6,042 bases of DNA from Desulfobulbus sp. (GTDB lineage: Bacteria; Desulfobacterota; Desulfobulbia; Desulfobulbales; Desulfobulbaceae), in NCBI GenBank assembly GCA_030600525.1, contig JAUVLX010000224.1, positions 1-6,042 on the forward strand, read 5' to 3'. Below, piece by piece: positions 1 to 5,160 of the stretch. Position 1 is the first letter of the stretch; every line of letters begins with the position of its first letter. Under the pieces are notes generated by a model. The model did no database searches, had not been told where the DNA came from, and saw only the letters and a program-made list of their open reading frames with translations. The translations under genes were made by a program, and so were the position numbers.

Positions 1-1
1 T

Positions 2-1198
2 GGAATTAACGGGGAAGCTTTAGGTGCTTTTTTTGAACAGAATGCAAGTACACTCTTTGGCATGTTTAACATGTTCTCAGGAGGCGCACTTGAAAATTTT
101 TCAATATTTGCCCTTGGCATTATGCCTTACATTTCGGCATCGATCATCATTCAATTGTTGACTGTCGTTATACCCCAGTTGGAAGCACTCTCAAAAGAGG
201 GGGAATCAGGTCGACGCAAAATTACCCAATACACACGCTATGGTACGGTTGTGCTGTCGGTAATCCAAGGTTTCTTCATTGCCTCTGGCCTTGAAGGGAT
301 GAGTGGACCTGGTGGAGCCGCTATCGTTATTGATCCCGGCATTCAATTTAAATTGATGACTGTGCTCACGCTTACATCTGGAACTGCATTTATTATGTGG
401 TTAGGTGAGCAGATGACTGAACGAGGTATTGGAAACGGCATATCACTTATTATCTTTGCAGGCATTGTTGCTCGTGGGCCTGCTGCCGTCGGTAATTCCA
501 TCCAACTGATAAAAGCAGGCGAGCTGGCAATTGTTTTCGTGCCAGTTATGCTTATTGCCATGTTTGCTATCATTGCCTTCATCATCTTTGTAGAAACTGC
601 TCAACGCAGGATACCTATTCAATATGCGAAGAGAGTTGTAGGGAGACGTGTCTATGGTGGTCAAGCTTCCCATCTACCGCTGAAAATCAATGTATCGGGT
701 GTTATTCCTCCTATTTTCGCCTCATCTATCATGATGTTCCCTGCGACCATTGGGTCGTTTATTCAGATAGACTGGGTACAACGTATATCAGCTGCTCTTT
801 CACCAGGAACGGTATATTACTACATTCTTTTTATAGCAATGGTTGTCTTCTTCTGTTTCTTCTATACGGCTGTTACATTTAAGCCTGATGATGTTGCTGA
901 GAATTTAAAGAAGAACGGCGGCTTTATTCCTGGAATTAGACCCGGAAAGCGGACTGCCGATTTCATCGATAAGGTCTTAACTAGATTAACAGTTGTAGGT
1001 GCCATCTATCTTAGCGCTGTCTGTGTCATGCCCACCATTTTAATCAGCAAGTTTAACGTTCCTTTTTACTTTGGTGGAACGGCCTTGTTAATTGTTGTTG
1101 GCGTCGCTATTGATACAATTTCTCAAATAGAATCACACATGGTTATGCGTAACTATGATGGATTTATGAAGGCTGGTCGGATAAAAGGCAGGCGCTGA
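2..1198 (+). CDS. secY: Protein translocase subunit SecY (5' partial)
   Basis: SecY is the channel subunit of the SecYEG translocon in the inner membrane. It passes unfolded proteins from SecA or the ribosome across or into the membrane. The reading frame is open from base 2, so 398 codons are visible and the start lies outside the window. Compared with E. coli SecY (443 residues), about 40 N-terminal residues including the first membrane helix are missing. The visible part begins just before the plug region (MFNMFSGGAL, visible residues 21-30). It then shows the second helix (FALGIMPYISASIIIQLL), the cytoplasmic KEGESGRRKI loop, and hydrophobic segments fitting helices 2 to 10. The C5 loop carries GIRPGKRT; its arginine (visible residue 312) matches E. 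coli R357, important for SecA-driven transport. The C-terminus is short and basic (KAGRIKGRR). The ATG at 62 is an internal methionine. The gene stops 10 bases before map, suggesting cotranscription. Confidence 0.98.
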   Translation, partial: GINGEALGAFFEQNASTLFGMFNMFSGGALENFSIFALGIMPYISASIIIQLLTVVIPQLEALSKEGESGRRKITQYTRYGTVVLSVIQGFFIASGLEGMSGPGGAAIVIDPGIQFKLMTVLTLTSGTAFIMWLGEQMTERGIGNGISLIIFAGIVARGPAAVGNSIQLIKAGELAIVFVPVMLIAMFAIIAFIIFVETAQRRIPIQYAKRVVGRRVYGGQASHLPLKINVSGVIPPIFASSIMMFPATIGSFIQIDWVQRISAALSPGTVYYYILFIAMVVFFCFFYTAVTFKPDDVAENLKKNGGFIPGIRPGKRTADFIDKVLTRLTVVGAIYLSAVCVMPTILISKFNVPFYFGGTALLIVVGVAIDTISQIESHMVMRNYDGFMKAGRIKGRR

Positions 1199-1208
1199 GG
1201 TTAAGTCT

Positions 1209-1985
1209 GTGACTGAGCAAAGTTCAAAAAAACGGATTTCTGTTAAAACGCCTGAAGAGATTGAAATCATGGGGACGGCCAACCGGATTGTTGCCGGTGT
1301 GCTGACTATGTTAAAAGACGAGGTAGTTCCTGGTGTCACAACCTACTACCTCGACAAAATCTCTGAGGAATATTGCAGAGATCATGGAGCGACTCCTGCT
1401 TTTAAAGGGTATCGAGGTTTTCCCTGCAGTTTGTGTGCATCAGTCAACGAACAGGTAGTTCATGGTATCCCTTCAAGAAAAGTGAGACTTAAGGAAGGGG
1501 ATATCATCTCCGTTGATTTTGGTTCTTATTATAAAGGATTTTATGGCGATTCAGCCGTTACAATCCCGGTAGGAACCGTATCTGCTGAATTAGAGAGGTT
1601 ACTTAGGGTTACTGAAACATCTCTAAAGAAAGGGATTGAACAGGTCGCCATAGGGAATAGGATTTCGGATATATCCAAAGCTGTTCAAACCTATGCTGAA
1701 ACGAACGGGTTTTCAGTTGTTCGTCAGTTTGTTGGTCATGGGATTGGAAGTGAACTGCACGAGGCTCCTGAAATCCCAAATTATGTACAGAAGATGCCTT
1801 CTCCAAGGCTCCTCGCAGGTATGGTACTTGCGATTGAGCCCATGGTGAATATGGGTACTGAAAAGGTTAAGGTTCTTCGTGACCAATGGACTGTGGTTAC
1901 TGAAGACTCTAAACCCTCTGCTCACTTTGAGCATACCGTTGCCGTCACTGATAACGGACCACTCATCCTGAGCACATTGGATTAA
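1209..1985 (+). CDS. map: Type I methionine aminopeptidase
   Basis: This cytoplasmic metalloenzyme removes the initiator methionine from new proteins when the second residue is small. The 258-residue product covers the whole type I MetAP fold. All five metal ligands are visible: D103 (SVDFG), D114 (FYGDS), H177 (GHGIG), E210 (AIEPM) and E241 (FEHT). The catalytic-site histidines H85 (VHGIP) and H184 (ELHE) are also present. Each lies exactly six residues after its E. coli counterpart, so the core has no net insertion or deletion between these sites. The N-terminus has only a few extra residues before the conserved KTPEEIE, and there is no SH3-like zinc-finger extension. The start is a GTG with a short GAGG element about eight bases upstream, next to the secY stop. 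Placement between secY and infA without adk differs from the common secY-adk-map order. Function is certain from the motifs; the exact start is likely but not proven. Confidence 0.97.
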   Translation: MTEQSSKKRISVKTPEEIEIMGTANRIVAGVLTMLKDEVVPGVTTYYLDKISEEYCRDHGATPAFKGYRGFPCSLCASVNEQVVHGIPSRKVRLKEGDIISVDFGSYYKGFYGDSAVTIPVGTVSAELERLLRVTETSLKKGIEQVAIGNRISDISKAVQTYAETNGFSVVRQFVGHGIGSELHEAPEIPNYVQKMPSPRLLAGMVLAIEPMVNMGTEKVKVLRDQWTVVTEDSKPSAHFEHTVAVTDNGPLILSTLD

Positions 1986-1998
1986 AGCCTGTCGGCAT

Positions 1999-2029
1999 GT
2001 TACTAGTCAGGGTTTACTGATTTTTTAAC
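1999..2029 (+). terminator. Weak hairpin after map, possible partial terminator
   Basis: Bases 2005-2010 (AGTCAG) can pair with 2017-2022 (CTGATT), including one G-U pair, around a six-base loop. Four more Ts follow before the run is broken. GTTA at 1999 can also pair with TAAC ending at 2029, outside a small internal loop, but that would use part of the T run. The stem is short and AT-rich, so at best it is a leaky terminator or RNA-processing site separating secY-map from infA. It could equally be chance. Confidence 0.22.
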
Positions 2030-2046
2030 AAAAGGCAAGAAAAGAG

Positions 2047-2075
2047 TTGATTTAATCTGTAGTTTTAGATATATA
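2047..2075 (+). promoter_or_regulatory. Candidate sigma70-type promoter for infA and downstream genes
   Basis: TTGATT at 2047-2052 (four of six matches to the -35 consensus) is followed after 17 bases by TATATA at 2070-2075 (four of six matches to the -10 consensus). An overlapping TATAAC at 2072-2077 is closer to consensus but gives a 19-base spacer. The site sits in the longest gap between genes in the window and would leave a leader of roughly 30 bases before infA. It would allow infA-rpmJ and the alpha-type genes to be transcribed apart from the spc block. The match is moderate in AT-rich sequence, so it remains a prediction. Confidence 0.4.
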
Positions 2076-2114
2076 ACAAACCTTTTCGGCCACATTACTG
2101 AGAGTGGATAGGGT

Positions 2115-2351
2115 ATGGCAAAAGAAGAAGCCATTGAAGTTGAAGGAACTATTATAGAACCGTTGCCCAATGCAATGTTTCGCGTTGAACTCGATAATGG
2201 ACATAAGGTACTTGCCCATATTTCAGGTAAAATGCGTATGCATTACATTAAAATACTACCTGGCGACCGAGTCACGGTTGAATTGTCTCCATATGATTTA
2301 ACTAGAGGCAGAGTTACCTTTCGGGCAAAAGGCGGCAAAGCAAAAAGATAA
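2115..2351 (+). CDS. infA: Translation initiation factor IF-1
   Basis: IF-1 binds the A site of the 30S subunit during initiation, cooperating with IF-2 and IF-3. The 78-residue protein is a single S1/OB-fold domain. Family hallmarks include EGTIIEPLPNAMFRVELDNG (residues 10-29), AHISGKMR (34-41), ILPGDRVTVELSPYDL (47-62) and GRVTFR (65-70). E. coli IF-1 has 72 residues. The extra length here is a basic tail, AKGGKAKR, after the last conserved strand. The ATG at 2115 gives the canonical MAKE start. The Shine-Dalgarno is modest: a GGA at 2106-2108, six bases upstream. Part of that region (GTGG, 2104-2107) could pair with CCAC at 2090-2093 in a weak hairpin. The gene follows a 129-base gap with a possible promoter and precedes rpmJ by 27 bases, an arrangement common outside the enterobacteria. 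The identification is secure. Confidence 0.98.
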   Translation: MAKEEAIEVEGTIIEPLPNAMFRVELDNGHKVLAHISGKMRMHYIKILPGDRVTVELSPYDLTRGRVTFRAKGGKAKR

Positions 2352-2378
2352 ACTTTTAATAGATGTCGGGTTAAAGCT

Positions 2379-2492
2379 ATGAAAGTACGATCATCAGTTA
2401 AAAAAATGTGCAGTAGCTGTAAGATTCTGAAACGTAAGGGAGTCGTAAGGGTTAACTGCAAAAATAAGAAGCATAAACAGCGGCAAGGTTAA
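2379..2492 (+). CDS. rpmJ: 50S ribosomal protein L36, zinc-binding form
   Basis: L36 is a very small protein of the 50S subunit that helps organise 23S rRNA. The frame from ATG 2379 encodes 37 residues, beginning MKVRSSVKKMCSSCK and ending KHKQRQG, both diagnostic of L36. The zinc ligands C11, C14, C27 and H32 are all present (CxxC, 12 residues, C, four residues, H). This is therefore the zinc-binding 'C+' version, not the cysteine-less paralogue made by many bacteria under zinc limitation. Length is normal (37 to 38 residues in most bacteria). No strong Shine-Dalgarno precedes it; only a GGG about eight bases upstream is visible, so translation may be coupled to infA. It lies 27 bases after infA and 39 before rpsM, the expected position. 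Confidence 0.98.
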   Translation: MKVRSSVKKMCSSCKILKRKGVVRVNCKNKKHKQRQG

Positions 2493-2518
2493 ACTCGCAG
2501 AGAGAGTGAGACTTAAAC

Positions 2519-2534
2519 AGGGAGAAATGTCTTG
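2519..2534 (+). promoter_or_regulatory. Shine-Dalgarno and TTG start deciding the rpsM start
   Basis: AGGGAG at 2519-2524 is followed after seven bases by TTG at 2532, which opens the frame encoding ARIAGVDLP, the conserved start of S13. An ATG at 2527 lies closer but only two bases from the Shine-Dalgarno. It is out of frame and stops after five codons, so the TTG is the real start. Confidence 0.9.
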
Positions 2535-2900
2535 GCACGTATAGCTGGAGTGGATTTACCACGCAACAAACATATGGATCGAGCCTTAACCTATATTTAT
2601 GGGATTGGCTTGACCTCAGCCCGCCAGATTCTTGATAAGGCTGACTTGCCTTATCAGATGAACAGTGACGACCTCAGTGGCGATGATGTTACTAGGATCA
2701 GGAAGATTATTGAGAGTGACCACCTTGTAGAGGGTGACCGGCGTCGTGAAATATCTATGGATATTAAGCGTCTCATGGATCTTGGTGCTTATCGGGGACG
2801 AAGGCATCGAAGAGGGTTGCCGTGCCGTGGGCAAAGAACAAAAACAAATGCACGTACTCGTAAAGGTCCCAAGCGTGGCGCTGCAGTTCGGAAAAAATAG
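2532..2900 (+). CDS. rpsM: 30S ribosomal protein S13
   Basis: S13 sits in the head of the 30S subunit, contacts 16S rRNA and the 50S subunit through intersubunit bridges, and reaches the P-site tRNA with its C-terminal tail. The 122-residue product (118 in E. coli) has the N-terminal MARIAGVDLP and the helix-two-turn-helix region around residues 14-60 (TYIYGIGLTSARQIL). The central REISMDIKRLMDLGAYRG (72-89) and RHRRGLP (91-97), and the basic tail QRTKTNARTRKGP (101-113) ending RKK, are also present. It starts with TTG, supported by a well-placed Shine-Dalgarno. It is the first ribosomal-protein gene of the alpha-type block after infA-rpmJ. In E. coli the rpsM leader is where S4 represses the alpha operon; the 39-base gap here shows no obvious equivalent pseudoknot, though I cannot rule out one extending into the coding region. 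Confidence 0.98.
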   Translation: MARIAGVDLPRNKHMDRALTYIYGIGLTSARQILDKADLPYQMNSDDLSGDDVTRIRKIIESDHLVEGDRRREISMDIKRLMDLGAYRGRRHRRGLPCRGQRTKTNARTRKGPKRGAAVRKK

Positions 2901-2949
2901 CTACTGACGATGATCAGGCTGCTCTAACCAGAGAGTTTACGGAGTTATT

Positions 2950-3348
2950 ATGGCAAAAGCCACTAAAGCGGCAGGCAAATCTAAGCGCCGTGAGAAAAAA
3001 AATATTTCTGAAGGAATTATCTTCATTTATTCAACTTTTAACAATACCATTATCACTATCACAGACAGACAGGGTAATGCTTTTGCATGGTCCACAGCCG
3101 GTGTTATCGGTTTCAAAGGGTCTCGCAAATCAACTCCTTTTGCTGCGCAGAATGCTTTAAATGATGCGGTAGGTAAAGCGAAAGAACACGGTCTGCGGAA
3201 GGTTGAAGTGCGGGTTAAAGGTCCCGGTCCAGGGCGTGAAGCTGCATTGCGTGCGTTAACAACACTTGAGCTTGATGTAACGCGCATTGTAGATGTAACC
3301 CCGCTGCCGCATAATGGCTGTAAACCGCCTAAGCGGAGAAGAGTATAA
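2950..3348 (+). CDS. rpsK: 30S ribosomal protein S11
   Basis: S11 binds 16S rRNA on the platform of the 30S subunit, near the mRNA exit and E site. The 132-residue product (129 in E. coli) has a lysine-rich N-terminus and then the conserved STFNNTIITITDRQGNA (28-44). GFKGSRKSTPFAAQ (54-67), VKGPGPGRE (89-97) and the terminal DVTPLPHNGCKPPKRRRV follow. Asn122 in the HNG motif corresponds to the asparagine in E. coli S11 reported to convert to isoaspartate. Two spots are less usual: AGVIGF at 50-55, where many S11 proteins have AGG or AGA before xGF, and LELDV at 106-110, where an AGL/AGF-like segment is common. The ATG at 2950 has GGAG at 2941-2944, five bases upstream. The gene lies 49 bases after rpsM. 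Confidence 0.98.
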   Translation: MAKATKAAGKSKRREKKNISEGIIFIYSTFNNTIITITDRQGNAFAWSTAGVIGFKGSRKSTPFAAQNALNDAVGKAKEHGLRKVEVRVKGPGPGREAALRALTTLELDVTRIVDVTPLPHNGCKPPKRRRV

Positions 3349-3355
3349 AAGAATA

Positions 3356-3369
3356 GGGCCGTAAGGCTC
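3356..3369 (+). promoter_or_regulatory. Hairpin with GUAA tetraloop in the rpsD leader
   Basis: GGGCC at 3356-3360 pairs with GGCTC at 3365-3369 (five pairs including one G-U), closed by GTAA, which as RNA is a GNRA-type tetraloop. It begins seven bases after the rpsK stop. No T run follows, so it is not an intrinsic terminator. A second AAGGCT copy just downstream (3370-3375) offers an alternative partner for the same left arm. A role in control of rpsD is inferred only. Confidence 0.4.
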
Positions 3370-3373
3370 AAGG

Positions 3374-3394
3374 CTGTATCCACAGGTGATACAG
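3374..3394 (+). promoter_or_regulatory. Perfect 7-bp hairpin upstream of the rpsD ribosome binding site
   Basis: CTGTATC at 3374-3380 is the exact reverse complement of GATACAG at 3388-3394, with a seven-base loop (CACAGGT). It starts four bases after the preceding hairpin and ends ten bases before the rpsD Shine-Dalgarno. With no T run, it is unlikely to stop transcription. The pair of stems is compatible with a protein-binding leader, for which S4 itself is an obvious candidate ligand because S4 autoregulates its own mRNA in both E. coli and Bacillus. Confidence 0.45.
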
Positions 3395-3404
3395 TATCTA
3401 TAAT

Positions 3405-3418
3405 GGAGGTAAATCTTG
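3405..3418 (+). promoter_or_regulatory. Strong Shine-Dalgarno and TTG start deciding the rpsD start
   Basis: GGAGGT at 3405-3410 is a near-perfect Shine-Dalgarno, five bases before TTG at 3416, which opens the frame encoding ARYTGASCRMCRR, the conserved S4 N-terminus. An ATG at 3403 overlaps the Shine-Dalgarno, is out of frame and stops after six codons. The TTG start is therefore well supported. Confidence 0.92.
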
Positions 3419-4045
3419 GCTAGATACACAGGCGCTTCCTGCAGGATGTGCAGGCGTGAAAACCTAAAGTTATTTTTAAAAGGTGATCGGTGCTACTCTG
3501 ATAAATGTGCATTTGAAAGGCGTGCATTTCCCCCAGGACAGCATGGGCAGAATAGGTTTAGGAAATCATCTGACTACGCTATCCAGCTTCGGGAAAAACA
3601 GAAAGTCAAGCAGATGTACGGAATGCTTGAAGATCAGTTTAAACGATACTTTGAACGTGCTGACCGGACAAAAGGCGTCACTGGTGAAAACTTGTTGATT
3701 ATGCTTGAAAGGCGTTTAGATAGTGTGTTGTATCGGGTTGGTTTTGCCAGTTCCCGCAATCAGGCTCGCCAACTGGTACGACATAATCATTTCCTTATTA
3801 ATGGCAAAAAGGTAAATATTCCTTCATTCCAGGTAACACCTGGTGATGTGATTTCCTTGAAAGAAAAAAGCCGTAAAAATGAACTGATAGTCGATAACCT
3901 TGAGGGTGCTGTTCGCCGGGGTGTACCCAGTTGGCTTGAAATTGATCAGCCAAAAATGCAAGGTACCGTTAAAGCTATGCCCAATAGAGAAGAGATTACC
4001 ATGCCTATTCAGGAACAACTGATAGTCGAACTCTACTCTAAATAA
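3416..4045 (+). CDS. rpsD: 30S ribosomal protein S4, zinc-binding form
   Basis: S4 is a primary 16S rRNA-binding protein that nucleates assembly of the 30S body and lines the mRNA entry channel. In several bacteria it also represses translation of its own operon. The 209-residue product has a zinc-binding N-terminus with C9, C12, C26 and C31, the same spacing as the zinc-binding Thermus S4 and unlike the cysteine-poor E. coli form. PPGQHGQ (39-45) and YGMLEDQFKRYFE (68-80) follow. The S4 RNA-binding domain is at about 98-162 (RLDSVLYRVGFASSRNQARQ, then HNHFLINGKKVNIPS). The C-terminus ends IQEQLIVELYSK, as is typical. It starts with TTG behind a strong Shine-Dalgarno. The leader carries two hairpins, so S4 may control its own synthesis here; that is inference. 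rpoA begins 19 bases downstream. Confidence 0.98.
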   Translation: MARYTGASCRMCRRENLKLFLKGDRCYSDKCAFERRAFPPGQHGQNRFRKSSDYAIQLREKQKVKQMYGMLEDQFKRYFERADRTKGVTGENLLIMLERRLDSVLYRVGFASSRNQARQLVRHNHFLINGKKVNIPSFQVTPGDVISLKEKSRKNELIVDNLEGAVRRGVPSWLEIDQPKMQGTVKAMPNREEITMPIQEQLIVELYSK

Positions 4046-4064
4046 CCATTAGCATCAGGTAAAC

Positions 4065-5105
4065 ATGGCACAGGAACTACGGGATACCAATCCCTTTTAT
4101 AAAAACTGGCACGACCTTATTACTCCTGAGCGTCTTGAAGTTAACGATGAAACCCACTCAGAACAGTATGGCAAATTTATTTGTCAGCCGTTCGAGCGTG
4201 GTTTTGCGACAACAATAGGGAATTCTCTGCGGAGAATTATGCTTTCCTCTATCAGGGGGGCAGCAATTACTTCCATCAAGATAGATAATGCCCTGCACGA
4301 ATTCACTAGTATTAATGGAATTCACGAAGATGTCGCAGAGATCATTCTCAATCTGAAACAGGTTCGCTTAAAACTTAATACTCCTCAAGGCCATACGGTT
4401 GTTGTTGAGAAAAGTGGCCCTGGAATTGTAACTGCAGGTGATATCAATGGTGCACCTAATGTTGATGTGATGAACCCTGAGCAGGTTATATGTACGGTTA
4501 CTAGTGATATAACGTTCCGTGCCGAGCTAGAAGTCAAATGGGGAAAAGGGTACGCACCTGCTGAGCTTAATAAAAAGGAAGATCAGGCAATAGGTGTAAT
4601 CCCTATTGACTCAATGTTTTCACCAATCGTGCGTGTTCAATACGTTGTTAGTCAAGCACGTGTCGGCCAAAAAACTGATTATGACCGTCTGACTCTTGAA
4701 ATAGAAACAGACGGCAGTGTGCCTCCTGAAGACGCTCTAGCCTTTGCTGCCAAAATACTTAAAGAGCAGATGGCCATTTTCATTAACTTCAATGAAGAAA
4801 AGGCAAAGGCTCCAGACAGGCAAGATAGTGATGATGATAATGTCAGCTATCCACCTTTTCTTGATAAAAATGTTGAAGATTTGGAACTTTCTGTCAGATC
4901 TGCTAACTGCCTTAAAAACGCACAGATTCAGTACATCGGCCAATTGGTTCAAAAAACTGACGCAGAAATGCTCAAAACTAAAAATTTCGGGCGTAAATCA
5001 CTCAACGAAATTAAGGCGCTTCTCTCTGAACACGAATTAACTCTCGGGATGAAGCACGAGGGATGGATTTCACCCGAAAAACGTGAAGAGAATATAGACC
5101 AGTAA
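4065..5105 (+). CDS. rpoA: DNA-directed RNA polymerase subunit alpha
   Basis: Alpha dimerises to start RNA polymerase assembly and contacts UP elements and activators through its C-terminal domain. The 346-residue product (329 in E. coli) has an N-terminal domain to about residue 242, including the dimer and assembly segment PFERGFATTIGNSLRRIMLSS (42-62), HEFTSINGIHEDV (78-90) and GKGYAPAE (160-167). A linker at about 243-265 contains an acidic run (DSDDDN). The C-terminal domain begins near 266 and carries SVRSANCLK (276-284). R278, N281 and C282 match E. coli R265, N268 and C269 of the DNA-binding surface; G309, K311 and S312 in NFGRKS match the rest. The N-terminus (NWHDLITPERLEV) and GIVTAGDI (120-127) resemble deltaproteobacterial alphas. 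The ATG at 4065 has AGGT only four bases upstream, so initiation may be partly coupled to rpsD, which ends 19 bases earlier. Confidence 0.98.
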   Translation: MAQELRDTNPFYKNWHDLITPERLEVNDETHSEQYGKFICQPFERGFATTIGNSLRRIMLSSIRGAAITSIKIDNALHEFTSINGIHEDVAEIILNLKQVRLKLNTPQGHTVVVEKSGPGIVTAGDINGAPNVDVMNPEQVICTVTSDITFRAELEVKWGKGYAPAELNKKEDQAIGVIPIDSMFSPIVRVQYVVSQARVGQKTDYDRLTLEIETDGSVPPEDALAFAAKILKEQMAIFINFNEEKAKAPDRQDSDDDNVSYPPFLDKNVEDLELSVRSANCLKNAQIQYIGQLVQKTDAEMLKTKNFGRKSLNEIKALLSEHELTLGMKHEGWISPEKREENIDQ

Positions 5106-5160
5106 CAAACGCTCTAAAACGTTTAGTATACAGCCTTACATCACGTAGAAGGATAGGAAA

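Noticed and set aside
62..64. ATG at 62 as the start of secY
   Set aside because: The frame is open upstream to the window edge and codes for conserved SecY sequence before the plug region, so this is an internal methionine.
2493..2531. Possible S4-binding pseudoknot in the rpsM leader, as in E. coli
   Set aside because: The gap is only 39 bases, and the only pairing I see is a 4-bp ACTC/GAGT stem; nothing resembles the E. coli structure.
2904..2933. Two 4-bp hairpins in the rpsM-rpsK gap (CTGA/TCAG and CTCT/AGAG)
   Set aside because: Stems of four pairs are expected by chance; there is no T run and no link to the ribosome binding site.
3027..3383. 118-codon open frame on the minus strand across rpsK
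   Set aside because: It lies antisense to a clearly conserved S11 gene and its protein resembles no family I know; it is a shadow frame.
3399..3404. Perfect TATAAT just before rpsD
   Set aside because: A start from this -10 would fall at about base 3411, after the Shine-Dalgarno, and no recognisable -35 lies 17 bases upstream (GTATCC). It is most likely AT-rich coincidence.
3483..3698. 71-codon + strand frame inside rpsD
   Set aside because: It is out of frame within conserved S4 sequence and has no independent support.
4744..5040. 98-codon + strand frame inside rpoA
   Set aside because: It is out of frame within the well-conserved alpha C-terminal region, has no ribosome site I can see, and is lysine-rich and low in complexity.
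5107..5126. Short inverted repeats (AAACG/CGTTT and CTAAA/TTTAG) in the rpoA-rplQ gap
   Set aside because: The two 5-bp options are mutually exclusive and AT-rich with no T run; too weak to call.
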